A stretch of 64,000 bases of DNA, taken from assembly GCA_009602725.1 (NCBI GenBank), contig WELB01000176.1, positions 77,311-141,310 on the forward strand, written 5' to 3'. Each line of letters begins with the position of its first letter. The first letter of the stretch is position 1. The notes beneath the pieces are model-generated. The model had not been told where the DNA came from, searched no databases, and saw nothing but the letters and a program-made list of their open reading frames with translations. Position numbers and translations under genes: made by a program. The DNA comes from Spirogloea muscicola. Its lineage: Eukaryota > Streptophyta > Zygnematophyceae > Spirogloeales > Spirogloeaceae. Shown here one piece after another: positions 31,701 through 45,093 of the stretch.

Positions 31701-34700
31701 AATCTGTCGGGAGGGGTCCACGACCTGAGCAAAACAGATGCCAGCCAACAGGTTGTCATGACCAGTACGTTGTCTAAGTGAGTGCATATGCAGCTGAGGG
31801 CAGACAACTTCCACCAACCTTGTAGAGGATGAGCGAAAGGAGCCTCTGAATGTCACACTTTGGAATGTGGTGCCTCATGTATACTTCAGCGAGTACGGAG
31901 AAGTAGCCATCGGCGACACTAGGGTCTGGCGAGTAGCACTGCCAATGGAAGTGGAATAATTGCAAGTCAGCAATCACATGAAAGCTGCCCTCCCAGCCAA
32001 CACCACAGCTTGTAACGATGAGCAATTACATTGCAACAACAGAGCATTGATCTCTGATACCATACGCTGCAAGGCTGATAGAAGGAAGTGCGATTGCGCA
32101 CCTGGTCGATGCAGGCGGGGAAGAGATCGAGGTTGGTTTGCAGGAGGTTGAGCAGTCCCATCTTTGCAAGTAGGACTCGCCACGAGCCCTTGGATCTCTC
32201 CTTCTCAGTGAGCAATCCCGAGCCTAAAGTCCTCTGCTGAAACTGCACGGGGCCGCTCAGTATCATCCTCGTAGCCAACGGCGAGGAGGAGGGAATGCCC
32301 AGAGGCTTGCCGCTCGAAGGCGGCTCCATGAGCAAGCCTTTGATCCAGTTGACCACCTTCCCGGACATCCGCCTCATGCCGTCATCAAAGCAGGGCCCGT
32401 ACAGGAGGTTGCCCATGGCAGTCATGGCTGCCCACTGCTCACAGCAAGAGCGCAGCATTGGCGGCTGGACATTGAACAACCTAGAAAGACACGACGAGAC
32501 AGCACTAGCCTCCACAAGCGACGAGCATGGAGCGTGAACATGAGGACAACAGTGGATGAGATGACGATCTGAAGACTCACTCTTAGGCACGATAAGCCCA
32601 AATGCACTGCAGGTAAGAGGCAACACGAAGGACGTACTATGTTCCTAATCAGCTAGAGAAGGAGCTTGATGGCGCCCTACCTGAATTGCTTCCAGTTGTT
32701 CTATGATCTCTTTCTCGAGCGCGGCTCTTTCCGTGGCATCCTTGGTGCGCAACATATGGGTGGCCTTGACACGTTCAACTTCCCGCCAGTAGCTATTGCC
32801 CTGCTGTCCCGTCAGAACAGCAGGATCTTGACACCACGAGGCAAAGTGATCAAACAATCTCTTTCTCAATCTGGACAACAGCCAAACACATGACCAGAAC
32901 ATAGATGTCAGCATTGCTCCAGCAAATTCTGTAGTAGAGGAATTTAACTCATGCAGTAGCTAAGTCAAGGACATGCTTCGCCGACAGCTATTTGACTCAC
33001 TTGGTATCAAAGCTCTGCGGGGAGCACTGAACTAAGTCCACAGCCAGGGTCTTCACCACCGAGGCCAAACAGAATCTCAGGGGCTGCGTGTCCAGAAAAT
33101 TTTCTGTGGCTGAACGGTCGATCTGCCTCATGAGGTCGTCCAGGAACCTGAGGAAGTGCATCCTCAGCATGCCTTTCTGTTCCAGCATACTTGGCCACAG
33201 CCCATCTGCCGCACGCATGTAGACTTGTGCCTCAAAGACGCGGATTTCTTCCTCTCTGGGTCTCTGACTCTGTCACCAACCAAGAAGCAGGATCAGGACA
33301 ATCTGTCAGCAAGTGTGCCCAGCACTCTGAGTATGAAATAAGGTCAACAGGGTAATTCTCTCTGTGTGTCTCTAACGAGCTGCACAGCGCCTCAGTGCTC
33401 TGTCAAGTGGCAGCACATGTAGCTGCAAAGATCTCTAAGAAACCTTCCATAATCAGGTGCAAAAACCACACAGGCGAGCTACTCACTTTCCACTTTGTTC
33501 GATTTCTCTCTAGTTCAGCATGGAGCTCATCCACATAAGACGACAGCTCGCTGAGCACAACCTCACACGCATCTGGATGTGCATGGCCGGCTGCCAATCT
33601 AGCTGCACTCTGTTGGAGTAGCACAGGGGGGGATGACATGTCAAGCTAGTCCTAAGAACCTGGTAATGTATCTTCAATTGAGGTGTCCTAAGCGACCTGG
33701 TAATGATCCTCAAAATGGGGTGTAAAAACTTAACAAGTCCGAGCCATTGGAATTTAACATGTCACATATCAGGCCTCAGACTATAACCAGGTCACAGGCG
33801 GCTCCAGGGTGCACAGACATTCATGTATCAGATGCAAAGGGCAGCACAAAATACAATTGACACATTCAACACCTTCAGCAGAAGAGGAGTTGGCTATACT
33901 TACCAGCTGTGCGTCTGACCCGGACTTCAATGCAGGTAAGACAAGGTGCATGAGGTCCTTGATGGACTGCACGCCTCCATCAGGAGCGTCTTCTGGTGGG
34001 CAAGCACACGCAAACATGGCGTAGCAGAGCCACTGCTCAATCTTCCCATCGTCGTACGAGCTCCTCTCCCGCATGGCTGTGTCAGTTGGGGAAATTGCCG
34101 CAAGCCTGGCGGCTACCTCCAATCTGAGTGCAGCAAAGGGCAGCAGGTATCGGTCAGCACCTCACAATGTGCACAGAAGCAATGAGCAGATTATGAACCA
34201 GACAACCTGGACATAGATAGGAAAACACAATCTATAGTAGCTGTCTAGTAGGGTGTAAGGAAGACCTGGCTCCCATGACAGCAGCGGGGAACAGCTCAGC
34301 CACATGCTTGACGAGCTCGCTGAGGCATCGCGCCCATCTCGCCCTGTCTGGTCCTTCTAGAACAGACCGCAGCGTCACATCTGCAGGAGCCGGCTCCCAT
34401 TCACTTCGCAGGTCGTGCCATGTCCCTATATCCCAGTAGCATTGCTGAACAATGTCCTCCTGGAATGTAAATAATGTCACAAGTGTGTCAATAGTTGAGA
34501 GCATCTAATATCTTGGCTACTGGACAATTCCATCTTAGGAAAGTGGATAGGAAATGAGACAAAGTACCAATAAGATTAAAAGCTGGACCACATATATTGT
34601 GCAGCAAGACGAGAACCTTAGTGACAACTGATATAACTGCTTACCCCTGTCTCTTCCAGCACATCTATCACAAAAGTCTGCTCAATAATGGGTCTGATGC

Positions 34701-37700
34701 TTCTTCTTGCTGCCACTTCGGCTAGCTCTGTTCGGAGGGCGCGGATGCAGTACAGAAGCTCAAGGGCCATCCTTCGTGTCTGGATGCCACAAAGAAACTT
34801 GCACAAGCTAAGTGAAGATTGTGAAGCTACTCCACAGCAAGTGTCATATGCGGCTATGGTCATGTGGAGCTGCCAGACCATGGGGCCAGTCAATTGCGAG
34901 GACAATGTTGAGCCCACGGAATGGCTCTAATGAAGCCGATTACACAGCCTGTAATATAGAACGGTAAGCACCTGAATATCAGTCGAGCAGAGGAAGATAA
35001 GGCCAACAGCCTCCATGCCAGAGGGATCGAAGTTGCCAACTTGACTCTCTTCTCTTCCTGCTGTGAATACCTCAGACTCAGCAGTAGAAGTCTCTGAGCT
35101 TGGCATGGAAGCAGCTGGACGAGACTGCACTCCTGCCTCCTGCGTGCACTTTGTGCAGGCCATATCCGTCAGCAATGTAGGTGAACATGATATATTACAT
35201 GCAGACTGAAGCTACAAGGCAACTAGCCCCCGCATGATTGTGGGCAGCAGTAAGTCACCTCCACAAGGCAAGCTCGCCAAGCGTTTAGGAGCTGTACTAG
35301 ACGTTGTAGGGAGGTGTGAATAAGGAGCGGGTAGTCGTCTGGTATCCGCAGGATAAAATTTGCCATCCCCCTCACCACAGCAAATCTGCTTTGCGGAAGG
35401 TCCTGAACTGTGCGAAAAAGGACCTGCACAGAAGAGAATCTGAGCTCCATCATATCCAGCACTCTGCCAGAGTTGCCACCTCAGTCCGGCAAAGGCAAAA
35501 CTAGCTGCATGTACATACTCCTCCTACCCAAGATATGATAGCAGGGGTGGACAAATATCAATATCTTATACATCGGTCAAGCTGATGAAGAACCAACAAA
35601 GAGGTTATGCAAGAGGTCATCATCAAGCACAGCTGCATCACGACCGATTGATGATGGTTGGCACCTGCACCGCTTCTTCACGAACACCTGGCTCTATGCT
35701 GATGGCATAAGCTGGTATGATTGTGGTCATCTTGTCGTCCCTCCACTTCTCAGGGATCAGATGCGGTACACACTTGAGGGCCCAACGGAAGACCACCCAT
35801 CCCTTCTCCTTCTCTTTGTTCAACGGCTCTGACACATGACCCACATCAATGTCAACTTACATACACAATGCATACAGAGACCCTAATTACTAATAATCTG
35901 TTGCAGACTCTACAGTCATCTAGTCCGACAAAGCCCTTCCTGTATTAGGCCACAAAGCTTAATCCTCCATGTCTTACCACTAGGTGGCCTAGTAGTCGTG
36001 AGCAAGGCTTGACCATAGGCATTATGGCAGGCCTTGATGATTGCCCCAATGGCAGCTCGAATCTGGGTCAAGTACTGCCCTAAGGGCCCATCAGCAGCAG
36101 CTGCATCCGAGGACAGTGACAACCCCTGCTGCAGTGACAAGCCCCTGCTGCTCAGCGAAGGAGACAAGGCGGCTGGTGAGAGCCGCGGAGACGTCCCTGG
36201 CGTCTGTGGAGGCAGCCCCGAAGAAGGGCTCCTGTCCATGCTGTGCGTGACCGTAGGCGTTGCAGCTTCAGCGGCATTGGCAAATGATGGGGGCTGCAGG
36301 ATGCTCTGGACCACCGCCAGCAGCGCCCGTATGCCCACAACCTGACGAGGACAACAGAGCCATATCCAACTGAGATGGGACTTCTGTGCTACTAAACTGC
36401 TTGCTCCCTGGAAACTTAGCAAGGCAACCCAACAAGCATGGGACACCAACAAACAGAGTGAAGCACTTACAGACTCATAAAGTTGAAGGACCTCTATACA
36501 TCAAGCACGCTGTGAAATGCATCAGGAATTGTGAGTGTGTGAGCAACAGGTCAGAGCAGCAAACAAGTAAATGTTTTGACAATCGACTCTGCTTGACATC
36601 TATTCTCTGGGCCTTCATCAGGGGGGAGAAGCCTGCCACATCAATGTCAGATAGCATGTTACTCAGTCACCTTGATTTCGCCAAGGGAATCAGGGTGGCG
36701 GAGCAGCTCCATCACAAGGTGTGTCATGGCAAAGTCGACATCAACTGCTGCCATAGATACGCAAAGATCGACCACAACGTCGTGCTGACCATCACCGACC
36801 AGAAGGCCCTTCCTCAAGGCGCTCAAGAGGTGAGATGCCACGCCCTGAACGCATGTAAATTCGTCGGTGAAACCAACAGCATCCTGACCATGTTCGCAGG
36901 TGCTTCACAATAAAAGTGAAGGGTTGACACAGCTGCTTTGTGCCAGCTTTGCTAGGATGCATTCCTCTGATGTGTGGTGGATCAATCATAAGAACAACGT
37001 TACATGCACCTTGCATGGTGAGTGGCCTTGTCCTTAGACACCTCATATAGACAAACATGTCACAACCTAGACGACTTGGTGAGAGGACTGAAGGCTAGTA
37101 GGAGAGACCTGGAGGTAGACCCACACGCGGCTTGTTGACTGCGAGGGGCCATATACGTTCAGGTAAAATCGCACCAGGCGGTGGATGCCGTCCAGTGCCA
37201 TCGAGCGGTATGTCTTCTCCTGACCACCATACAATCATACAGGTGGGATGACCAGCTTTGCTCAAGCCATGGCTCAAACAGTTTACGCCAATGTTCAAGA
37301 CCCATATAGACCCGGTCGAAGGGGAGACACAAGATGCAGCGTGTATGCAATGGGTCCAACGTGCTCACGGCCTGCACTACAGGACCTTCTGATGGCCAGG
37401 ATTAAGTGCGACTTACTTTGAGCAACTTGTAGAGTGAGTCAAGAGTCGATGTAAAGAAGCGATCAAATGTGGCATAATCACCCAAGCAAAGCAGGAGCGC
37501 AATCAAAGGGTAGCCCACCTAGCCCACAGACAGAAGATGACCCTCATACCAGTCTTGAGGAGTTGCATGTAAGCAGCAAGCAAAGACTTTCCAGCAAGTG
37601 CAAGCGGCGAGGCCATCGACTATCCCAAATTAGCAGAGGACCAACTCTTGCGTCAACTTTAACATGTTATTGTTACTGATACAGGGCTAGTATAGCGGTT

Positions 37701-40405
37701 TCACCGTAAGAAGCAGACATAGCCTTTTCAAAAGCCTCGAAGGAGACCTCACCAGAAGGTGTTTGGTGGACCGCTCTATCCATTGAGAGAGCTGGAAGCG
37801 CATGAAGGAGACAGCCTCGTGCCAGACGACCAACGGAGCATCTTCGCTCTTGCTGGAGGTTGGCGTACTGCTGATGCCTGGCGGCGGCCAGCGATCCGCC
37901 AATGGTGCCAGAATGGCGGTCAGCATGGCACACAGTGCGTGTTGCAGCTCCGTCTTGCGCTTAGACGGCACCCTCATCAGCGGGTTGGCCTTCACCACAA
38001 AGTTGCGTGAAGCCAGCAGCTCCTCCCTGGTCTCGACCTGCGGGCCCCGGGGCTCATGTCAGAATCACCATCACCACTCCAGTGAGCTCTCTCGCGAACT
38101 TTATATAATCAGGCCTGGCCCAAGAATTATCTTCAAATTTGCAGCTAGTACTTCTTGCTGCCACGGTCTTTATCTACAATCCGGCTAGGAAGCGCATGAG
38201 ACAGCTCAAGAGCCTGGGAAGTGCAGCGCTTGGTATCCAAGACTAATGTCAAACTCGAGTGGACATATAGGTTGGAGACAATGATTGATAGAACTGAAGA
38301 AAGGACATGACTCTATCCCCAAAGCCAGCAGATAGTCAAAGGGGGAGAGCAATTCTGGCAATCACAGGGAGGCGGAGGTAACGCATGCCGTGGATGATTG
38401 ACAGCAGCTCTGAGCGTGTCGCCTGCAGATCAAGCCGCTTGCCACTCAGCTCCTGCAGGATAGCGGTCGTGAACACCTCTACGACGGGGATCTGCCGCAT
38501 CATCCCCGACAGACCGCCCAGCCGCTCTGGGACACCGTCACAGGCCCGAGCGTCCAGCTCGCTCAGAAACCTGGTGGTGACGCTGTCAAACCTGCACAGG
38601 TATTGAGAGGGCAAAAGGGCGCAGATATGACGAGCGCCCAAGAATGCAAGTTGCTGAAGGTGCTGACAAGCTGTACTCTGCTACATCTCGTGTGCTGATG
38701 CACAGGTTTACGCCTTTGCAGTTCTGCATTAAGCAGGGCTTCCAACTGGAAGGGCTAAGGATTTGATTGGGGGGCTCCCTTGTGAGCGGATGGGACAAGT
38801 AAGCAGACATGTCGTCGCATGCCGATCACAAGCTTGCATGTCTCTAAACCTCGTGTGCTATAAGATATTGCAGCACCACCACAGACAGGGCTCCCAACCA
38901 GAAAGGACTAGGACACTATTGTGTGCAGGGCGTCTTTGGGTTGCTGTGCAGAGGCAGACAAGAGGAGGCAATGCTGCCCCACCGCGTCACTGCCAGTGCG
39001 CCCAGGAGCTGTGCGACATGGTCCAGCAGGAAGCTGCGGAGATCGACGAGGCTTGAATACTCTGCCTGGCTGACCAGCCTGCTGCCGCGCCGCAAGCAGG
39101 GTTAGATCAGAGGCGCAATGCCTACACAGTCACTGAGAAGCATACGGCCCATTGCAACCAGCTGGAACGTCCACTCTGCAATACTGGCACACTTCGGGCA
39201 CGGCAGCGGAGCTACAGTGGGGAAGTATCTCGCCTGTCCGCATTGATCAGCCAGTCAAAGACAAACTCCTCGAGGCCGAGCCACAACGACTCTGCAGATC
39301 GGCGCACGGGCGTCTGTCATCAAGCGCTTGGCCCATGGCATTCAGGCACTGGACTCTGACGTAGACGCCGCAGAGCCACTTGCAGCACGATGACATGCGT
39401 GGCTCAGCAAGCACGTCGCCGCAGCCGAAGGAGGGTTTGCTGAATATTCGGCACTAACCTGGCAGCCCGTTGGGCGGGCAGGACTCTACGAAGTGAATGC
39501 AGGCCGAGCAGAAGATGCACTCCACAGCCAGCTGCGGAAGCGCCACCACGTCCATGGCGGCACCACGTCCATTGTCATCAATAGTCGGAGGTCAGAGCAA
39601 TTATGTATAAGCTCAATGTCGCCGTCTCTTCAGTCGACCTACTCTTCAGGCGGCTTTAGGCACCGCGGCCGGCTAGCTTGTGGTCCGGTGGAGGCCTGGA
39701 CAGGCGAGCTCAGCGGCGGTGCAGCGTACCTTGCGCTGAATGCTGGCGGCTTCATTGGCGCCCTTGGGGGACTCACTGCATCACGCCGCCAGCAAGAGGG
39801 ACCTCCATGGCGCTCAGCCTCCAGTCGAGAGCTCTTGCATGCCACAGCGGCAGGCTGCAGGGCGTGGCCAAGTTGCGCACCTCTCGCGCCATTTGAGCAG
39901 GGCCTCGAGGAGCGGCAGGGGCGTGTGCGTGGCCACCATGGCCAGCGAGTCCAGCACCTGCTCGTACGGCGGGTCCGAGATGCGCAGGTACTGGCCATCC
40001 TGGACTCGCGGCACACGGCTAAGGTCAGCTTAACTTCCTCTCATTTTCATAATTGGCTGTATCTAGTCACTCTAACCTAAATGACCCTACATCCTGCACT
40101 TCAGGAAGATGTACCTGACAAGTTGTAAAGGTCAATGATTCCAATCTATACAGTCACTGTCAGCACCACTATGGCGGTAAGGCGAGAGCCACGAGGCTCC
40201 TGAGTGAGGGCTGCCATTGCGGCTCTGAGGGCGGCGGGGGAGGAAGAAGAGGAGGGAGGGAGGAGGGAGGAGAGGGGGCGACCTGAGCCTGCGCGATGTC
40301 GATGCGGCGGCGGGCGAGCGGCAGGAAGCGGTGCAGGAGGGCCTCGACGATGAGATGCGCGGGCGCGCGGGGACCCCCCGCCCCCGCACCGCTTGCCGCC
40401 GCCAC
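25707..40405 (-). CDS. FURRY / TAO3 / PAG1-type cell morphogenesis scaffold
   Basis: A giant gene of several dozen short exons covers the minus strand. Its blocks follow the plant FURRY-like protein in order. Near 40290-40370: [19 protein letters not shown]. At 39884-39999: [20 protein letters not shown] and [12 protein letters not shown]. Then [42 protein letters not shown] and [20 protein letters not shown]. Further on: [40 protein letters not shown] and [17 protein letters not shown]. Then [60 protein letters not shown] and [20 protein letters not shown]. The last exons give [15 protein letters not shown] (ending 26142) and, at 25707-25835, [15 protein letters not shown] up to a TGA. FURRY proteins are HEAT/ARM-like scaffolds for NDR/LATS kinases and Mob in polarised growth. 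No ATG is visible for exon 1, so the true start is unresolved. Confidence 0.9.
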
Positions 40406-41028
40406 TCCCGCCGGCGCCGGAGGCGGCGGCGGCGGCGGCGGCGCTGCGGGAGCAAGGCAATGCGCAGTTCAAGGCCGGCGGGTACCTGCGAGCCGCCGCG
40501 CTGTACACGCAGGCCCTCAAGCACGATCCCGGCAGCGCCGCGCTGCACAGGTGCCTGGGCTCCCCCTCCTCCCTCACACCTGTCAGTGTGCTGGCCTTTG
40601 TACTTGGCCACTCAGGCCCTCCATCACTCAATGCACGCTCTCGTTGTTCCATACCGCCACGCTGGGGCGTAGTGATGCCTCCATATCCACTGACTCAGCT
40701 CGCTTTGCCTAGACCCCTTTGACTCACCCGGCAAACGAGCGCTCGGTCCACCGCAGCAACCGCTCGGCGGCGCTGCTGCACCTGTCCAAGGTCACGCGGG
40801 CGCTCGCCGACGCCGAGGCGGCCATTGCGCTGCAGCCTGAGTGGGACAAGGTGCGCTGCCGCTGGTGCACGCCGCTGAGCAGCTGATGCTGCATGCCATC
40901 CACCGTCCGCTGCCCTCGCCGCCACTCCCGACGACCACCACTCGGTGTGTGCGCGAGTTGAGAAGCCAGGCATCACTCAGCCGCCGCTCGTTGTGGGCGT
41001 GACGCAGGGCTACTTCCGCAAAGGTTCT
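40393..41028 (+). CDS. TPR protein, 5' exons only
   Basis: Three exons (to 40550, 40757-40850, from 41008) read ALREQGNAQFKAGGYLRAA, LYTQALKHDPGSAALHSNRS, AALLHLSKVTRALADAEAAI and ALQPEWDKGYFRKG. This is a classic pair of tetratricopeptide repeats of the STI1/co-chaperone style. The reading breaks at the single N at 41029 inside a GCC run, so the rest is missing. No ATG lies between the in-frame TGA at 40351 and the first TPR residues. The gene is head-to-head with FURRY, and their first exons touch or overlap, which leaves no room for two 5' UTRs. A join error here is possible. Specific function cannot be assigned. Confidence 0.7.
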
Positions 41029-41029
41029 N

Positions 41030-41064
<35 letters not shown>

Positions 41065-41065
41065 C
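41029..41065. other. Single N in a GCC run, likely collapsed gap
   Basis: One N is followed by a pure GCC repeat. The upstream side is a TPR exon and the downstream side is the middle of TAD1, with the TPR C-terminus and TAD1 N-terminus both absent. The sequence lost here is probably much longer than one base. Confidence 0.65.
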
Positions 41066-43913
41066 GCCGCGTTGCCCCTCACGAGCCTCGCAGTGGAGCG
41101 GCACACTCGCTCAGATACCTGTACCGGGAGCTCGAGGAGCTGCAGTTGACTGGCGCTGACGGCGGCGAGGAGAAGGTCCTCCAGAGGAAGCGCGGCGCCG
41201 AAGCCGGCGGCCTCCTCGAGCCGGCCTTCGAGCTGCGGCCGGCCATCGGGCTACACCTCTACTGTAGCCGCGTACCGTGTAAGTCGCGCACACATCCGGC
41301 TTCTCCCGCCATTGGCGCTGAGATTGGCCTGGCTCTACTGACCGTGCGCAGCGGCCTCGAGCGCTGAGCCCCGGGAACGCCGGCTGCCAGTCTCTCATTG
41401 AGGGGAGCTCAATGACTGAAGCACGTTTGCAAAAGCAGGGTTTAATGCTTTGATCAGTGCCGCCAGCTCTCGACAACAAGTCTTCAGGCCTGCCACTACA
41501 CGCGGCAGCGCCACTCGCTCAGCCCAGCCCCAAATTGAAACGTCAACATTAACATGTGTGTAATACTAAAATCATTGCACACCTGCTTTGTCCATGACGG
41601 CAGGTGGCGACGCGGGCGTCATGGAGTCGCCGGTGCTCCCCTCCTCCTCATCCCTCTCCTCGTCAATGACCACCGTTGCTACCGGGCGGTCCCTGCCGCC
41701 AGGCGCGACGGGCGCCAAGTTGGTTGGCCTGCTCCCGGGAGCTGGCAGGGACGAGGCCTGGGCCGCCGAGCAGCGTGCCAGGAGCACCGCTGACGGCCTG
41801 GGGAGCAACGTCCAGCTTGAGATCAGAGCAGGGTCCTCTTCCTCTGCCGGGGCTGGCGTGGCGGAGCACCGGCAGGCACCGGGCAAGCTCCGGCGTAAGC
41901 CTGGCCGCGGCAACGCCACATTATCCATGAGCTGCAGCGACAAGATTGCGCGCTGGAACGTCTTGGGTGTGCAAGGTCAGCGGCCTTCTCCACCTGATGT
42001 CACCCACCGACCAGCTCCCTCATCCCCTGCAACCTGGAACCTTAACCATGCATTTGAAGCGCTTGAACCTTGAGCACGGGGTCATGATCCAGTAATGGAG
42101 TAGAACCCTGCTTTGGAGTTGGAATACCGTCGTTGTCCCCAGCTCCCTCCTTCCTCCCTCACAGCAACAAACGGCTTCCCGGTCCCCCTCTGCTCCACCC
42201 AACCCCCCTAACAAATCAACCAACCTAAACCCCACCCCCGGTTACCCCCAATCGTTGCTTGCTCCCCCGCACAATACTCTCTGTCTCTCTACTTCGCTAA
42301 ACCTTCAATTTTTCGACTTCATCGCATTGGGTTTGCATCTTCAAAATGGGATTCTGGGTTAGGACAAAGCAAGGCTCAGAGCCTCTCGGCATCCGTGCTT
42401 CAGTCTGCCCCCCTGTTTCCTCTCGCCCTCTCACAGGCAGGCGAGCTGCATGCCAGGCGGCCTCCTTTCGCTGCTGTTGCCGGCCCCCATCTACATCTCC
42501 ACCATCGTCATTGCAGCAGAGGCTTCCCCCATACACGACAATGAGGGCAGCTCCACTCCAGCCGACTGGCTTAATGCAGTTGCGCGGGGTCTGTTTGGCA
42601 GACTGGAGCCAATTGCTGGTGCATTGAGAGCACCCTACCGTGTGAACAAGGTCAGCCAACCATGCCGCGGCCGCACTGCTACATCCTCTTACGAACCTTT
42701 TTAGGCATGGCAGCGCTTGTGGCAATCACTGTGAAAGAGGCAGGCTTGATATTTCCACGAGCATTCCATGGTCGTCATGGGAGTGCCTGGTTGCCTGCTG
42801 ATGACTTACAATCTCGATCCTTATTGTCGTGCCCAGCCTTCCGTCGTCAGCTGCAGCCCTCCCCCAGCCAGCCTGAGGCTTGCGCTGGATGACCTGTGCT
42901 CCGTGCTCTGCGGGTGAGCACCATGTTGTGCAATCTGTAGGGTCAACCTTTAGGGCTTTATTGACAAGGTGAAGGCTTGGAGTCAAGGGCCTCGAGTGTC
43001 TGTCTATGAGGTCTTCCTCACCAGAGTCCACTGAAAACCTCCATCAGCGTCCTCTGACCCCATCATCCATGCAACTTGTTTTGCAGGTACTCCGTGAGCT
43101 GGGACGCGTCAGGTGCTCGCGAGGTGTTGCTCGGCACAATTGGCAGGAGGCAAGGGACCTCTTGTCGAGGAGCGCTCTCGCCGGCCACACGGAGCAGCCT
43201 CTGCAAGTAATCTCCAGCTCTGTCTGGATACTTCTGACAATCTTTGCTATGTATTCTCAATATGGCACCATGCCTCTCTCTCTGAGAAGTTATCTTATAA
43301 GATATAAGTGCCCGACACTGCCATGCCCAGTCCTCTTTGGCACTTGCTTAGCTCCTCGCCAAAGAGCTCAGGCTTGCCTTTGCTTCTTCATCTCTGGTTG
43401 GAATGTTGGGCATGGGAGGTCCCAAGCTCCTGTTAGGTGAAGGTCACTGAATGTAAGCAATGTCAAGCGACCATGTTTGCTGCAGGGCTTCATTATGCCA
43501 GCGGCTCTTGAGAGTCCTTGCTTTTCGCCCTGGGGGAGCCTCGATAACAGGCGCCTCGTACTCGGAGTTGAAGGTCACTGTCCCTCTCCTCCAAGCGTTG
43601 GCTCTCTTGGATCTCCTCCTTGGTCAGATTCTATGCGGGAGAAATTGCAGTTGCCACTGTAACACTTGTTTGCAGTCTTGGCTACGCTAGGCAATCTGTA
43701 CTTACTCGCAGGGCTCTGAGCACTGAGCACAAGCCTATTGATACGCTTGAAGTTGTCGAACAGGCAAGCTTTTTGTGGCATTGAATCTTGCAGGAGCTTG
43801 CCTGCCGTTACCTCGAAGTCAAGGGAGTTCTGCTGGCACCAGGATCCCCATTTGAGGAATGGTTGAAATGCCCACCTCATCTGCTCAACTTCGTCTGCAA
43901 TGCTGGATGCTAA
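41066..43913 (+). CDS. tRNA-specific adenosine deaminase TAD1/ADAT1, N-terminus missing
   Basis: TAD1/ADAT1 deaminates adenosine 37 to inosine in eukaryotic tRNA-Ala. Exons seen: to 41278 ([12 protein letters not shown]...[17 protein letters not shown]), 41604-41975, 42457-42650, one near 43086-43205, one near 43480-43578, and the last at 43794-43913. Joining the first two restores the zinc-ligand motif PCGDAGVM. The second contains the second zinc cysteine motif [16 protein letters not shown]. The third gives [18 protein letters not shown]. Later pieces, [20 protein letters not shown] then RQGTSC...[14 protein letters not shown] and [10 protein letters not shown], match the C-terminal half of the deaminase domain. 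The HAE exon with the proton-shuttling Glu is not present and probably fell into the gap at 41029. A 70-residue Ser/Gly-rich insert separates the two Cys motifs, a usual place for inserts. Confidence 0.82.
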
Positions 43914-44884
43914 GCGTGGACTTCTACGAGCTATTATTGGCGTCGGTGCAAAATTGAGGACATAAAATGACAATATGGATGTCGGATGACAATTGGATGT
44001 CTGGATTGCCAGTTTGTCATTGCTAGCCCTCTATTTTCGTTACACTTGTGTTAGACAGCTGAAGTGGTAGCATGAGTCAGCAAAATGAAGAAGATGCCAG
44101 GCAGTCTACATACTACAGTGGTGCTTTCTTGTCAAGGGTACCATTGTTAGAGGGCACCAATAGGCTACTAGCTTATTGGGCGCCACACTCTTGCAACAGC
44201 TTCTCAGTTGCTTAGACCAAGGCTTTGACGCATGTCATTAATGTAGGGGGGAAAGGGTAAAGGTCCACTGGCTTTACCGGCCTCAGGTTCAGCAGAGAGT
44301 CAGACAATCGATGTACAAAGTCACGATCGAATCGATGTACCAAGTCACGATCAACTGAAGACTGTCATGCTTAAGCTGCGGACAAAGGTGGTGGCATCAT
44401 CAGATCCCCCACACGCCACAACGACAGAAAGGACAAATTTGAAAGGTTAGCTAATTGGGTGCTGACATCGTATGTGAGGGCTTTGGGCTAAACTTGAGGA
44501 TGCCGAAGCACCGCCAAGCATGGAAACCAGTGGCCTGGCTCAGTGAACGCGAGACGGGGCGAGACGGCGGAGCCGCCGTTCAGGGAAGCGCGTCGAGGCG
44601 CAAAGGGCAACTACGTCGGCAGCCGCCGTCTCGTCTGATGGGAAAGTGGAACGTCGCCTCATCGGTTGAGACGCCGGCAACGCGCCCCCCCCCGCCGCGC
44701 AGTCGCCCCGTCAGTCAAATTGCTGAAGTCCCCATTCCACTGAGACGGTGGAACGTCATGTCGCCATCGGAGGGGCGGGGGGCCCTGGCCATCGTCAGCT
44801 GCCGCCTTCTAGCCCCATTGGGAACCCCGTTCGCTTCTCGACGGCGTAACGCATCGTCGCGCCGCGAGCTGCGGCCGCGGCGCC
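43914..44884. other. Intergenic with short repeats
   Basis: No gene is supported. Two direct repeats are visible: ATCGATGTACnAAGTCACGATC twice near 44310-44355, and GTGGAACGTC with following GCC-ATCGG at about 44648 and 44748. The last 300 bases become GC-rich and are probably the promoter and 5' UTR of the next gene. Confidence 0.45.
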
Positions 44885-45037
44885 ATGGCGGCGTCCATGG
44901 CCGCGACGGCCGCGGCGTCGGCGACGGCGGCGGCGGTGGGCTGCGGTGTCGAGGTGCGGCCCTGCCACTGGCACTCCTCCTCGCGCTGCGGCGGCCGGCG
45001 GCAGCTGACGCCGCGCCTCGGCTCGGCAGATCGGAAG

Positions 45038-45093
<56 letters not shown>

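Noticed and set aside
42726-43031. Minus-strand frames within the TAD1 gene
   Set aside because: They lie in TAD1 introns and over its exons and lack any family similarity.
45041-45093. Poly(A) run as the tail of a retroposed sequence
   Set aside because: It follows the exact Illumina adapter core and ends in Ns inside an exon, so it is a sequencing artefact.
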